Shown: piece by piece, positions 36,244 to 45,851 of the stretch
Numbering within the stretch: position 1 is the first letter of the stretch
Layout: the number at the start of each line of letters is the position of its first letter
DNA from: Oscillospiraceae bacterium
GTDB lineage: Bacteria; Bacillota; Clostridia; Oscillospirales; Oscillospiraceae
Direction of reading: 5' to 3'
Assembly (NCBI GenBank): GCA_017461445.1
Contig: JAFTXW010000010.1
Span: 1 to 50,062 of the forward strand
Length of the DNA: 50,062 nucleotides
Translations under genes and position numbers: made by a program
The notes under the pieces: model-generated
Seen by the model: only the letters and a program-made list of their open reading frames with translations
Databases searched by the model: none
Told to the model about the DNA's origin: nothing

Positions 36244-37668
36244 TTACACAGCCAGGAAGAACTTGACCAGGAACAGTGCGGAGATGGCGTAGGTCAGGAC
36301 GGAAACCTCCTTGGCCTTGCCGGAGAAGATCTTCATGAAGGTGTAGATAATCATGCCCAGGCCGATGCCGTGGCCGATGGAGCCGGAGATGGGCATGGTC
36401 AGCAGCATGACGGCAACAGGCACCAGCTGGGTGTTGTCGCCAAAGTCGATGTTGCGCAGGCCGCCCAGCATCAGAACGCCAACGTAGATCAGCGCGGCGG
36501 AGGTAGCGGCGGCGGGGATCAGGGCCACCACGGGAGCCAGGAAGATGCAGGCCAGGAACAGCACAGCGGCAACCAGAGCGGTCAGGCCGGTGCGGCCGCC
36601 AGCTTCAACGCCGGAGGCGGACTCCACGAATGTGGTAACGGTGGAGGTGCCGGTCACTGCGCCGGCGATGGTGCCCACAGCGTCAGCGATCAGGGCTTCC
36701 TTCATGTTGGGCATATTGCCCTCGGCATCGGTCATGCCTGCACGGGAAGCGGTGCCCACCAGGGTGCCGATGGTATCGAACATGTCAATGATGCAGAAGG
36801 TGATGATCAGGGAAATGGCGGTGAACCACCCGATCTGCAGGAAGGCGGGGAAGTTCAGCTTGAACAGGGTCACCTCAGCCATGTCAGCCACAGGAGGAAT
36901 GAAGGACGCGCCAGCCAGGGAGGCGAAGGGGTTGGTGCCCAGGAACAGCAGCTGACCGGCCCAGTTGATGACGGAAGCCAGCAGCATGCCCCACAGGACG
37001 GAGCCCTTGACCTTCTTGTGATCCAGTGCCAGGATGGCGAAGAAGCCCACGAAGGTGGTGACAACGTTCAGGACCATCACGGAATAGCCGGAGCCCATGT
37101 TGGCCTGTGCCACGCTGGGGGTCAGTGCACCGAAGAAGTCACGCATCATGTAGAAGGGGCCGCCGGTCTCGGAGTAGACACCTGCGTTGGAGCCGAAGCC
37201 GATGTTCAGCAGCATCAGGCCGATGGCGGGAGAAATGCCCAGACGGATGCCCAGGGGGATGGCGTGAACGATCTTCTCACGGACATTCAGGACGGACAGT
37301 GCCAGGAACACGACGCCCTCTACCAGGATGATGACCAGTGCACCCTGGAAGCTCTCCAGATAGCTCATGCCGGTAGCGGCGGCCAGGTTGGCGACCACAA
37401 CAGCGAAGAAGCTGTTCAGGCCCATGCCGGGAGCCATAACGAAGGGCTTGTTGGCATGGAAAGCCATCCATGCGGTACCAATGGCGGAAGCGATGCAGGT
37501 GGCCATGAACACGCCGTTCCACAGGGGGCTGCCGCTATCGAAATTGGTCAGCAGGTTGGGGTTCAGGGCGATGATGTAGGCCATGGTCATGAAGGTGGTC
37601 AGACCTGCCACGATCTCAGTCTTCGCGCTGGTGCCGTTGTCGGAGAGTTTGAAAACTTTCTCTAACAT
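36244..37668 (-). CDS. AzgA-type purine (adenine/guanine/hypoxanthine) permease
   Basis: The 474-residue NCS2 transporter has about 12-14 membrane segments. Family signatures are GLTTFMTMAYIIALNP at the N-terminus, APGMGLNSFFA, FCIIDMFDTIGTLVGTA and the TSTVTTFVESASGVEAGGRTGLT block. AzgA members import purine bases with protons. The length is normal. No purine riboswitch could be recognised in the 130-base leader. A weak promoter (TTTATA-17-TAGAAT, minus strand, 37725-37753) is possible. It stands alone between two repeat-bearing gaps. Confidence 0.92.
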   Translation of the reverse strand: MLEKVFKLSDNGTSAKTEIVAGLTTFMTMAYIIALNPNLLTNFDSGSPLWNGVFMATCIASAIGTAWMAFHANKPFVMAPGMGLNSFFAVVVANLAAATGMSYLESFQGALVIILVEGVVFLALSVLNVREKIVHAIPLGIRLGISPAIGLMLLNIGFGSNAGVYSETGGPFYMMRDFFGALTPSVAQANMGSGYSVMVLNVVTTFVGFFAILALDHKKVKGSVLWGMLLASVINWAGQLLFLGTNPFASLAGASFIPPVADMAEVTLFKLNFPAFLQIGWFTAISLIITFCIIDMFDTIGTLVGTASRAGMTDAEGNMPNMKEALIADAVGTIAGAVTGTSTVTTFVESASGVEAGGRTGLTALVAAVLFLACIFLAPVVALIPAAATSAALIYVGVLMLGGLRNIDFGDNTQLVPVAVMLLTMPISGSIGHGIGLGMIIYTFMKIFSGKAKEVSVLTYAISALFLVKFFLAV

Positions 37669-37812
37669 ATTATCTTACCTTTCTTTCATAAATTCCGGAA
37701 AATCCGGTAAAAAAGGACAGGTTCATTCTATCATGTTACGCAAAGTTTATAAATTCGCAGACAAGCCAAATTTATGAATTTTTTGTGACGGTTTTTTGTG
37801 TTTTTGACAACA

Positions 37813-37860
37813 AAATACCTGTCATTCCCAGCAGGCCGCAGGCGTGCCGGGAATGACAGG
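37813..37860 (-). terminator. Hairpin after the M28 peptidase gene, terminator or repeat
   Basis: CCTGTCATTCCC and GGGAATGACAGG form a perfect 12-bp stem, extended by partly paired inner bases. On the minus strand it is followed by TATTTTG. The ends share CTGTCATYCC with the 112-bp palindrome at 11622-11733, so it may be a short member of the same family. Confidence 0.7.
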
Positions 37861-37869
37861 GGATGTATA

Positions 37870-39090
37870 TTACTTGGGGGCACGCTTGCGGCAGAGGTAC
37901 TGGTCCAGCTTGTCCTTCATATTGTCGGGCATTTCCCGGGCCACAGGGCAGCGGACGGCATTGGCCATGCGGTTGGTAAAGGCCACCAGGAAATCGATAT
38001 CCTGGGCCATCTGCTCGCCCTTCATCAGGGCCAGCGTATCGTAGCTGTTGTGGATGGTGGCTGTGTTGTTGGGAGCAATGCGGGCAAAGGAAACGGCGGG
38101 CACACCCTTGTCGGCAAAGGGGGTGGAGTCGCTGGAATACACATCCTGCCGCCCGTCGATGCCGAAGCCCAGCTCAGAGGCCATGTAGCTAATGTAGTGG
38201 CACAGCTTTTCCTCGGCGGTGGCGCAGTAGATGAACTTGCCCATGATGCAGCCGATCATGTCCAGGTTGATGTTCAGCACGCAGTCCTTCAGGGCTTCCT
38301 GATCCTCGCAGTAAGCCTTGGAGCCCAGCAGGCCCCGCTCCTCGCTGCCGCACCAGATAAAGCGCAGGCCATAACGGTGGGGGTTCTTTGCGAAATGCTC
38401 AGCGATGCCCAGCAGGCCCACGGAGCCGGACATATTATCATACGCGCCCTGGGACAAAGAGGTGGAGTCATAGTGGGCTGTCAGGGCGATGTACTGCGGA
38501 ATCTCGCCGGGCAGGTCCAGGATCACGTTGTGGGAATTGCCGGTATACTCCTCCTGCTTCAGAACGATTTTGGCAGTGGTCACGCCCTTGCGGATCAGCT
38601 CGATGGCAGACTTGGCGTTGATATTCACGCCGGGAATGCGGCTGCCCTTGTGGACATAGCTGCGCAGCTCCCGCTGGTCGATGTCCTCGTCCACATAATT
38701 GGCGTTGCCGTCGTAAGTAACAAAGCCCACCGCGCCGTTTTCCAGAAGGTCCTGATAAATCCAGTAGCCCAGGTAGCCGTCCACCATGACGATCTTGCCC
38801 CTGCACTGGCTGAGAGACCAGGGGTCCTTACTCCGCAGATAATAGAAGGGTGCCTCCACTTCTCCGCTTCCGGCGCACAGATACCCCTTGCAGGCAATGC
38901 TGACCCCGTCCGCCTGGAAAACGGCTTCTTCCAGATTGGACATGGGCACCTCAAAGGGAACGATCTTTGCCTCTCCAAAGGCCGCAGCCCTGTCCCGGAT
39001 GTACTCCGCAGCCCTCAGCTCCTCGGCACTGCCGCCCATGCGGACATAAGCGGTGTCCTCGAAAATCTTCATAATGTCTTGTGCGTTCAT
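37870..39090 (-). CDS. M28 family zinc aminopeptidase
   Basis: The 406-residue enzyme carries a full two-zinc site: LTAHYDST (His, Asp), AYDNMSGSVG (bridging Asp), GSEERGLLGS (Glu-Glu), INLDMIG (Asp) and TIHNSYDT (His). A PA-type insert (about residues 75-165, GKIVMVDGYLGYW...NGAVGFVTYDG) precedes the catalytic domain. There is no signal peptide, unlike most M28 enzymes with a PA domain, so it should act on peptides in the cytosol. It lies just downstream of the opp operon on the same strand, separated by the oppA terminator. Confidence 0.92.
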   Translation of the reverse strand: MNAQDIMKIFEDTAYVRMGGSAEELRAAEYIRDRAAAFGEAKIVPFEVPMSNLEEAVFQADGVSIACKGYLCAGSGEVEAPFYYLRSKDPWSLSQCRGKIVMVDGYLGYWIYQDLLENGAVGFVTYDGNANYVDEDIDQRELRSYVHKGSRIPGVNINAKSAIELIRKGVTTAKIVLKQEEYTGNSHNVILDLPGEIPQYIALTAHYDSTSLSQGAYDNMSGSVGLLGIAEHFAKNPHRYGLRFIWCGSEERGLLGSKAYCEDQEALKDCVLNINLDMIGCIMGKFIYCATAEEKLCHYISYMASELGFGIDGRQDVYSSDSTPFADKGVPAVSFARIAPNNTATIHNSYDTLALMKGEQMAQDIDFLVAFTNRMANAVRCPVAREMPDNMKDKLDQYLCRKRAPK

Positions 39091-39148
39091 AGGTTACCTC
39101 CTGTTGGTTTTTCCCCATTTTACCGCATTTCACGGCAGGATGCAAGAT

Positions 39149-39184
39149 AAAAATGCCCCCCAGCCTCTATTGAAGCCAGGGGGC
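39149..39184 (-). terminator. Rho-independent terminator of the opp operon
   Basis: On the minus strand GCCCCCTGGC and GCTGGGGGGC, with two G-T pairs, followed by ATTTTTATC. It lies 28 bases after the oppA stop. Confidence 0.8.
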
Positions 39185-39212
39185 GGATAAGTTAGGGAAT
39201 ATCAGTCAGGAA

Positions 39213-41036
39213 TCAAGCTTCGGGCAGCAGGGGCTCGTTGATGTTCCAGCAGACATAGTAGGTACCGATCTGGCCGGCGATGACGAACTCGTCAGCGTAC
39301 TCAGCCTTCAGGGTAGCGATTTCGTTGACGGGCACGTCGTCGATCAGCAGCCACTCGCCGTTCTTGAAGTTGGTCAGCATGTTATTGGCGTCGTCGGACA
39401 GGTAGCACTTCAGCTCGTTCATGGTGACGGAATCAGCGTCGTGGTAGTTCTCGTTCTTGGTCAGAGTAATGACGGAGTTGTGCTCCCAGCCGGTCATGGT
39501 GTAGGCACCGTTGGAAACGTAGGTAGCGGGGTCGGTTGCCCAAGCCTCGTTGGCAACCACATCCTCACGGACGGGGAAGTAGGTGGGGAATGCCAGCAGC
39601 TCGTTCCAGTAGGAGATGGCGTTGTTCAGAGTGACCTGCAGGGTCTTCTCGTCCAGAGCCTCAACAGCCAGCTTGGCATCCTCAGCGGGATTCTCAGCCC
39701 AGATGTCGTTGTAGCCCTTGACGACCTCGAACATGTAGCCGTAGTCAGCAGCCAGCTCCACGGAAGCGGCACGCTGCCATGCGAAAGCGAAGTCATAAGC
39801 GGTCAGATCAACACCGTCGGACCACTTCAGGCCGTCCTTCAGGGTGTAGGTGTAGGTGACGGTGCCGTCCTCGTTGACAACACCCTCAGGCAGCTCAACA
39901 GCGCAGTCGGGAACGATGACCAGGTTGCCGTTCTCATCGGTGCCCCACTTTGCCAGACCGGCGAACAGGTGGGAAATCATGGTTGCGCCGTCCACAGCGG
40001 AGTTCAGAGCGGGATCCAGGGTGTCGGGCTCGGAAGCCAGGCAGACAGAGATGGACTCGCCGCTGCCGTTAACAGTGGTGTTCTGGAAATACTTGTAGCC
40101 CAGGGGGTTGGAGTAGAAGCCCTCGACGGAATCGTCGACCATGTACAGGTCAGTGTAGAAGTACAGGGGCACGATGCAGCCGGAATCCATCAGCATATCC
40201 TCAGCGATGTGCATCATGGCGTAGCGGGCGTCGCTGTCGGTGCAGGACTTGATGGAGGCGATCAGAACATCGTAGGTCTCAGCCCAGGTGCCGTCCTCGA
40301 CCTTGACATCATAGCCGTAAGCAGTCAGATCCAGATCGTAAGCAGCCATGGAAGCGTGATCGCCCTTGCCGAACTGAACGTCGTTGTTGCCGGAGGTGGT
40401 GGTCCACATATCCAGGAAGCAGATGGGATCGTTGTAGTCAGCCAGCCAGCCGTTACGGGCGATGGAGTAATCGCCGTTCTTACGGGTGTTCAGGAAGGTG
40501 TTCCACTCCTGGTTCTCCAGGTTCATGGTGATGCCCACAGCAGCCAGAGCGGACTGCAGGTACTCACCGATAGCCTTGTGGGAATCGGAGGTGTTGTACA
40601 GGTAGGTCAGAGTGGGGAAGTTGGTGAACATACCGTTCTCGTCGACCTCGTAGTACTTGGACAGGATAGCGTAGGCCTCAGCGTAGTTATCCTCGTAAGC
40701 CTCGGCAGCCACGTTGTAGTAGCCGTCGTACTCGTCGGAATCGCCGGCGTTCTTGTAGAACTCGGAGCCATCGGCGTCGGTCATACCCATGGCAACAAAG
40801 GAGGAAGCGGCGACCTGGCCGCCCTGTGCGATCTGCTCGACGATGTAGTTACGGTCGAACAGCAGGCCCAGTGCGTAGCGGATCTCGGCCTCAGCAGCGA
40901 CGGTGTCGATGGGAGCCTCAGTAGCTTCGGTAGCTTCAGAAGCAGCGGTAGAAGGGGTGGTCTCGGAGGTGCTGCCGCAGGCAGCCAGAGACAGAACCAT
41001 AACAGCAGCCAGAAGCAGAGCAATCAGTTTCTTCAT
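39213..41036 (-). CDS. oppA: Oligopeptide-binding lipoprotein, apparently circularly permuted
   Basis: The 607-residue protein is the family 5 extracellular binding protein of the importer. Residues 1-20 are a lipoprotein signal (LSLAAC, lipid on Cys20), then an STE-rich linker. The order of the fold is reversed: residues 47-320 (EIRYALGLLFDRNYIVEQ...GWLADYNDPICFLDMW...GFYSNPLGYKYF) match the usual C-terminal half, and 327-607 (ESISVCLASEPDTLDPA...DGLKWSDGVDLTAYDFAFAWQR...YYVCWNINEPLLPEA) the N-terminal half. Joining the end to residue 50 restores the normal order. The frame is open throughout and a ribosome binding site (AAAGGAAAATG) precedes the ATG. It could be a true permutation or an assembly artefact. 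Confidence 0.9.
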   Translation of the reverse strand: MKKLIALLLAAVMVLSLAACGSTSETTPSTAASEATEATEAPIDTVAAEAEIRYALGLLFDRNYIVEQIAQGGQVAASSFVAMGMTDADGSEFYKNAGDSDEYDGYYNVAAEAYEDNYAEAYAILSKYYEVDENGMFTNFPTLTYLYNTSDSHKAIGEYLQSALAAVGITMNLENQEWNTFLNTRKNGDYSIARNGWLADYNDPICFLDMWTTTSGNNDVQFGKGDHASMAAYDLDLTAYGYDVKVEDGTWAETYDVLIASIKSCTDSDARYAMMHIAEDMLMDSGCIVPLYFYTDLYMVDDSVEGFYSNPLGYKYFQNTTVNGSGESISVCLASEPDTLDPALNSAVDGATMISHLFAGLAKWGTDENGNLVIVPDCAVELPEGVVNEDGTVTYTYTLKDGLKWSDGVDLTAYDFAFAWQRAASVELAADYGYMFEVVKGYNDIWAENPAEDAKLAVEALDEKTLQVTLNNAISYWNELLAFPTYFPVREDVVANEAWATDPATYVSNGAYTMTGWEHNSVITLTKNENYHDADSVTMNELKCYLSDDANNMLTNFKNGEWLLIDDVPVNEIATLKAEYADEFVIAGQIGTYYVCWNINEPLLPEA

Positions 41037-41122
41037 TTTCTCATTTTCCTTTCACAGAATTACTTTTTATCCATAATTCGCAGTTCAAAACGGCATTTGA
41101 GCATACGAATGATGAAACGGCT

Positions 41123-42103
41123 TTAATTGAACTTCTCCATATTGTGGCAGGCCACGAAATGTCCGGAGGAGACCTCCTTGAATTCGGGCATGCTCTCGGC
41201 GCAGGCAGCCGTCGCGTAGGGGCAGCGGGTGCGGAAGGGGCAGCCGGAGGGAGCGTTCAGGGGGCTGGGGATATCGCCATGGAGCACGATGCGCTTGTTC
41301 TCTCTTGCCTTCTTGGGGTCGGGCAGAGGAACGGCAGACATCAGGCACTTGGTATACGGATGCAGGGGGTGGTCGTAGATCTCCCTGGCATCGGCCATTT
41401 CCACCATCTTGCCCAGATACATAACGGCGATCCGGTCGGAAATGTGCCGGACGACCAGCAGATCGTGGGCAATGAACAGGTAGGTCAGGCCCATCTGATT
41501 CTGCAGCTCATCGAACATATTGATAACCTGCGCCTGGATGGAAACGTCCAGCGCGGAGACTGGCTCGTCACAGACCACGAACTCGGGGCCCATAGCCAGA
41601 GAGCGGGCAATGCCGATACGCTGCCGCTGACCGCCGGAGAATTCGTGGGCATAGCGGTTGGCGTGCTCGGAGTTCAGGCCGACCTTCGCCATCAGATCCA
41701 GGATTTTCTCCTGTCGCTCGGCCTTGCTGGCGTACAGCTTGTGGACATCCAGGGGCTCGCCGATGATGTCGGAAACGGTCATTCTGGGGTTCAGAGAGGA
41801 ATAGGGATCCTGGAATACCATAGCGGTTTTTTTCCGGTACTCCAGAATGTCCTGCTTGGTAACGATCTGCTTTCCGTTGAACCAGATCTCGCCCTCTGTG
41901 GGCTTATACAGGTGCAGCAGGGTTCTGCCGACGGTGGTCTTGCCGCAGCCGGATTCGCCTACCAGGCCCAGGGTTTCACCCTTGCGGATGGCAAAGGAAA
42001 CGTCATCCACCGCCTTCAGGGGCTTGGAGGAAAAGAGGCCGGTATTGATCTGGAAGTATTCCTTCAGATGTTTGACTTCCACCAGGTTCTGCTGTTCGGT
42101 CAT
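41123..42103 (-). CDS. oppF: Oligopeptide ABC transporter ATP-binding protein OppF
   Basis: The 326-residue ATPase has Walker A GESGCGKT, signature [12 protein letters not shown], Walker [13 protein letters not shown] and the C-terminal peptide-transporter extension with [10 protein letters not shown], whose Cys cluster can bind iron-sulfur in relatives. With OppD it powers import. Its start overlaps the oppD stop by four bases; oppA follows after 86 bases. Confidence 0.95.
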   Translation of the reverse strand: MTEQQNLVEVKHLKEYFQINTGLFSSKPLKAVDDVSFAIRKGETLGLVGESGCGKTTVGRTLLHLYKPTEGEIWFNGKQIVTKQDILEYRKKTAMVFQDPYSSLNPRMTVSDIIGEPLDVHKLYASKAERQEKILDLMAKVGLNSEHANRYAHEFSGGQRQRIGIARSLAMGPEFVVCDEPVSALDVSIQAQVINMFDELQNQMGLTYLFIAHDLLVVRHISDRIAVMYLGKMVEMADAREIYDHPLHPYTKCLMSAVPLPDPKKARENKRIVLHGDIPSPLNAPSGCPFRTRCPYATAACAESMPEFKEVSSGHFVACHNMEKFN

Positions 42104-43095
42104 TCCGCGTCACCGCCTTCCTTTTCAAAGGCTTCCTTCACATTCATCCAGCAGGCCGCCTGGTGCCAGTCGTTGATCTGCATCCGTTCGCACCGCTGGC
42201 GCATACAGATCTTCATGGCCGCGTCGCACCGGGGCGCGAAGGGGCAGCCCTGGGGCATATTCAGCAGGTCAATGGGTGTGCCGGAGATGGGTTCCAGGGG
42301 GCTGTCGTCATTGTCCACCGTGGGGATGGAGCGCATCAGGCCCTTGGTATACTCGTGCTTGGGGTTGTAGAAGATCTCGTCGGCACTGCCCTGCTCACAA
42401 ATGGAGCCGGCATACATGACGATGACCTCGTCACACATCTGGGCCACAACACCCAAGTCATGGGTGATCATAATGATGGCCATGCCCAGTTCCTTCTGGA
42501 GGGACTGCATCAGCTCCAGGATCTGGGCCTGAATGGTCACATCCAGAGCGGTGGTGGGCTCGTCGGCGATCAGGATATCCGGCTCACAGGCCAGTGCCAT
42601 GGCAATCATAACACGCTGGCGCATACCGCCGGAGAACTCGAAGGGATACTGCTTCATGCGCTTTTCCGGCTCGTTCACATTGACGAGGCGGAGCATTTCC
42701 ACAGCCCGGTCGTAGGCCTGCTTCTTGTTCCGGGGAGTATGGAGCATGATGGCCTCCATCAGCTGGTGGCCGATGGTGTAGGTGGGATTCAGGGAGGTCA
42801 TGGGGTCCTGGAAGATGATGGAGATCTTGTTGCCGCGGATGGTCTTCATGACCTTCTCACCGGCACCCACCAGCTCCTGACCGTCAAACTTGATGGAACC
42901 GCCCACGATCCTGCCGGTCTTTTCCAGAATCTGCATGATGGAGTAAGCGGTAACGGACTTGCCGGAACCGGATTCGCCAACGATGCCCAGAACCTTTCCG
43001 TGATCCAGGAAAAAGGAAACGCCGTTGACGGCCTTCACTTCACCCGCGGGAGTAAAGAAGGAGGTACGCAGGTCTCTAACTTCTAACAATGCCAT
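42100..43095 (-). CDS. oppD: Oligopeptide ABC transporter ATP-binding protein OppD
   Basis: The 331-residue ATPase has Walker A GESGSGKS, signature [12 protein letters not shown], Walker [14 protein letters not shown] and the C-terminal CPFAPRC motif. The N-terminus ([26 protein letters not shown]) is typical of OppD. It lies 13 bases after oppC. Confidence 0.95.
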   Translation of the reverse strand: MALLEVRDLRTSFFTPAGEVKAVNGVSFFLDHGKVLGIVGESGSGKSVTAYSIMQILEKTGRIVGGSIKFDGQELVGAGEKVMKTIRGNKISIIFQDPMTSLNPTYTIGHQLMEAIMLHTPRNKKQAYDRAVEMLRLVNVNEPEKRMKQYPFEFSGGMRQRVMIAMALACEPDILIADEPTTALDVTIQAQILELMQSLQKELGMAIIMITHDLGVVAQMCDEVIVMYAGSICEQGSADEIFYNPKHEYTKGLMRSIPTVDNDDSPLEPISGTPIDLLNMPQGCPFAPRCDAAMKICMRQRCERMQINDWHQAACWMNVKEAFEKEGGDAE

Positions 43096-43108
43096 ATCTG
43101 CCGCCTCC

Positions 43109-44167
43109 TTAATTCTTCAGCTTGGGGTCAAAGGCATCCCGCAGGCCGTCACCAAACAGGTTCAGGGACAGCACGATCAGGCTGATGACCACAGCGGGGA
43201 TGATAAGACGATAGGCGTAAGTGGTGTAGCCATTCAGCGCGTCGGAAGCCAGCGAACCCAGGGAGGGCATGGGAGCATTGACGCCCAGGCCCAGGAAGGA
43301 CAGGTAGCTTTCGGTGAAAATGGCACTGGGAATCTGCAGAGCGGTGGAGATAATGACCACGCTGATGCAGTTGGGAAGCAGATGCTTGCGGATGATCCAG
43401 CCTGCCTTGGCACCGGTGGCCCGGGCTGCCAGAACATACTCCTGCTCCCGCAGGGACAGGATCTGGCCTCGGATCAGCCGGGCCATGGAGACCCAGTACA
43501 GCAGGCCGAACACGATGAACAGGGAAATCATGTTGCTTCCCAGCTTTTCCAGGACTGTACCCTCCAAGGCGGGGCCCAGTGTGACCTTCATGACGGAAGC
43601 CAACAGGATGACCATCAGGGTATCGGGCAGGGAGTAAATGATATCCACGATGCGCATGATAATGATATCCACCTTGCCGCCGATGTAGCCCGCAAGGGAG
43701 CCGACGGTCATGCCGATGATCAGCACGATGATGCTGGCAAAGAAACCGACGGACAGGGAGATGCGGGTACCATAGACCACACGGATGAAGTAGTCACGGC
43801 CCTGGGAATCGGTACCGAAAATATGAGGGAACACCTTTTCACCCGCCGCGATCTTCTCCTGCTCCGTCTCGCCGTATTCAAAGGGAGCCAGATTGTTGTA
43901 GGATGGATCCATGGGCTTACCGGGCGTATTGCCCAGCATTTTGTCGTACTTGTAGGGCCAGAAATAGGGCAGGAAAATGGATGCCAAGGAGATGACGATA
44001 ATCAGGAACATACTGAGGGCGGCGATCTTGTTCTTCAGCAGCCGCTTCATGCCATCCTTAAAGAAGGTGGTAGAGGGCCGCATCTGTACCATATAAGCCT
44101 TTTCTTCCTCAGATGCCGGGAGGAAATCCTCCACATCCACATGCATGGAGAAGATTTTCTTTTTCAT
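43109..44167 (-). CDS. oppC: Oligopeptide ABC transporter permease OppC
   Basis: The 352-residue permease has an N-terminal cytosolic stretch of about 45 residues, six membrane helices and the EAA loop ATGAKAGWIIRKHLLPN that docks onto the ATPases. A periplasm-facing loop of about 60 residues follows helix 1 (YFWPYKYDKML...DSQGRDYF), as in other OppC proteins. It lies 11 bases after oppB. Confidence 0.95.
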   Translation of the reverse strand: MKKKIFSMHVDVEDFLPASEEEKAYMVQMRPSTTFFKDGMKRLLKNKIAALSMFLIIVISLASIFLPYFWPYKYDKMLGNTPGKPMDPSYNNLAPFEYGETEQEKIAAGEKVFPHIFGTDSQGRDYFIRVVYGTRISLSVGFFASIIVLIIGMTVGSLAGYIGGKVDIIIMRIVDIIYSLPDTLMVILLASVMKVTLGPALEGTVLEKLGSNMISLFIVFGLLYWVSMARLIRGQILSLREQEYVLAARATGAKAGWIIRKHLLPNCISVVIISTALQIPSAIFTESYLSFLGLGVNAPMPSLGSLASDALNGYTTYAYRLIIPAVVISLIVLSLNLFGDGLRDAFDPKLKN

Positions 44168-44178
44168 GGGTAATCTCC

Positions 44179-45108
44179 TTATTCCAGGGTGATTCTGGGA
44201 TCCACGACCTTATAGAGGATATCGCTTACCAGATTCATCAGAACGATCAGGCAGGCCAGCACAATGGTGGTGCCCATGATCAGGGGGTAGTCACGGTTGG
44301 TGATGCTGCTGACGAAGGCTCTGCCAATGCCGGGCACGGCGAAGATCTGCTCCACCACCAGGGAACCGGTGACGATGTAGGCCAGCATGGGGCCGAAGTA
44401 GGTGATGACAGGGATCAGGGAGTTCTTCAGCGCGTGGCCGAAGATCACCTTCGCAGGAGACACGCCCTTGGCTCTTGCGGTCCGGATGTAATCCTGCCCC
44501 AGCACATCCAGCATGGAGGAGCGGGTCAGACGGGTGATATAAGCCATGGGATACAGGGACAGGGTAATGATGGGCAGCACCAAGCCCTCGGCGGTGGAGC
44601 CGTTGGCGGGAAAAATCTGCCAGTGGATGGTAAACAGGATCAGAAGCAGCGTGCCCATAATAAAGGAGGGCATGGAAACAAAGGCAGTGGTGATGACCAT
44701 GATGATCTTGTCGATCAGCTTATTGCGCCGCAGTGCCGCCACAGCACCCAAAACGATGCCGCTGCCCAGCGCGATAAAGGCAGCGATCAGACCCAGCTTT
44801 ACAGAGGTCTTCATGCCGTCGGCAATCACATCGATGACCATGCGGCCTCTCAGCTTGATGGAAGGACCAAAATCCAGCTTGGTAACGATATCCTTCAGGT
44901 AAGTAAAATACTGCTCCATGACCGGCTTATCCAGGCCGTATTTGGCTTCCAGTGCAGCCTGGGCGGCTTCACTGACCGCCTTTTCCGCCATGAAGGGACC
45001 GCCGGGAACAGCGCGCATGACAAAGAATGTCACGGTTATGACGACCCAAACCGTCAGCGCGGCCAAGGCAACACGCTTGAGAATGTACATCAGATTTTTG
45101 GTGTTCAT
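44179..45108 (-). CDS. oppB: Oligopeptide ABC transporter permease OppB
   Basis: The 309-residue permease has six membrane helices and the EAA loop ARAKGVSPAKVIFGHALKN. The N-terminus YILKRVALAALTVWVVITVTFFVMRAVPGGPF is classical OppB. I chose the ATG at 45108, after GGAAGAGG; an in-frame GTG 18 bases upstream lacks such a site. It is the first gene of oppBCDFA; a strong promoter lies 180 bases upstream and the leader carries two hairpins. Confidence 0.94.
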   Translation of the reverse strand: MNTKNLMYILKRVALAALTVWVVITVTFFVMRAVPGGPFMAEKAVSEAAQAALEAKYGLDKPVMEQYFTYLKDIVTKLDFGPSIKLRGRMVIDVIADGMKTSVKLGLIAAFIALGSGIVLGAVAALRRNKLIDKIIMVITTAFVSMPSFIMGTLLLILFTIHWQIFPANGSTAEGLVLPIITLSLYPMAYITRLTRSSMLDVLGQDYIRTARAKGVSPAKVIFGHALKNSLIPVITYFGPMLAYIVTGSLVVEQIFAVPGIGRAFVSSITNRDYPLIMGTTIVLACLIVLMNLVSDILYKVVDPRITLE

Positions 45109-45137
45109 TGACCTCTTCCTTTCCACAGAGAACTGTC

Positions 45138-45156
45138 ATGCTTCTTTCAGAAGCAT
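45138..45156. promoter_or_regulatory. Hairpin in the opp leader
   Basis: ATGCTTCT-TTC-AGAAGCAT, an 8-bp perfect stem, lies about 30 bases before the oppB start, next to the palindrome at 45158-45175. Confidence 0.6.
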
Positions 45157-45157
45157 G

Positions 45158-45175
45158 AAGCGGGATATCCCGCTT
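45158..45175. promoter_or_regulatory. Perfect 18-bp palindrome in the opp leader
   Basis: AAGCGGGATATCCCGCTT is fully self-complementary without a loop, which suits a dimeric DNA-binding protein better than an RNA hairpin. It lies about 100 bases downstream of the opp -10 element. Confidence 0.6.
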
Positions 45176-45284
45176 GGCTTATTTGTTTTTCCGGAAAAGC
45201 AATGTATGCGTCATTCATCCATTTACCGAATTTTCGGCCCTGTTTTTATGCATAATTCCAGCTTGGTTCGGAAATTTGATTCAG

Positions 45285-45313
45285 ATTATAATACAATCGA
45301 AAGTCATTTTCAA
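45285..45313 (-). promoter_or_regulatory. Promoter of the oppBCDFA operon
   Basis: On the minus strand TTGAAA, a 17-bp spacer and a perfect TATAAT. It gives a leader of about 170 bases. Confidence 0.8.
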
Positions 45314-45429
45314 CATTTTAAATATATGAATAATTTGTGAAATCCATTTCCTTTTTTGTGACTTTTGTACACAGACACTTGTCCGTATCGCAAAACACAT
45401 GCTATTCAAGACTTTTGGCTCGCCAAAAA

Positions 45430-45800
45430 CAGGCCAAATCCGCACCTTACCCGTCACATTGAACAAAACGCCTCCCGTTTCCCTCCCCCGGCCTGTTGCC
45501 CTTCCACGAGGAAAAGCCCTTCGGCAGTTCCGAGGATACTTATGATTTTTACAGAGACACTTGTGCAGTTTTGCATTGAGCTCCATCAGCTGTTCCTCGG
45601 TCACTGGGATGTGCAGCATGCCCGTCAGCAGATCATCCGCAGTACACTCTGGGAAACCAGAACACCAACCGCTCTGGGATCGGCAGTCTGCCCCAGCAGA
45701 GGTCTGAGCAGTTCACAGGTCTTTTCCATTCCCGCGCTGGCAATCACCGATCTCAGTTTGGTATTCAGACTGCAGCAGAGGTCAATGATCTTTCAACTGT
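45430..45800 (-). pseudogene. Possible decayed gene fragment, unknown
   Basis: On the minus strand three short stretches in different frames look protein-like in succession: ASAGMEKTCELLRPLLGQ to VSQSVLRMIC (ending 45625), DDLLTGMLHIPVTEEQLMEL and KIISILGTAEGLFLVEGQQA. Two frameshifts would join them into one piece of about 100 residues. I recognise no family, and chance cannot be excluded. Confidence 0.25.
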
Positions 45801-45851
45801 ATTTTGGCAAGATGCTGCCATTTGAGGAGAACCACTTTCGGAAAAACATAT

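Noticed and set aside
36178-37665. 495-codon plus-strand open frame
   Set aside because: It is antisense to the purine permease gene and low in sequence complexity.
37669-37800. Purine riboswitch before the purine permease gene
   Set aside because: I could not find the conserved three-way junction core on the minus strand.
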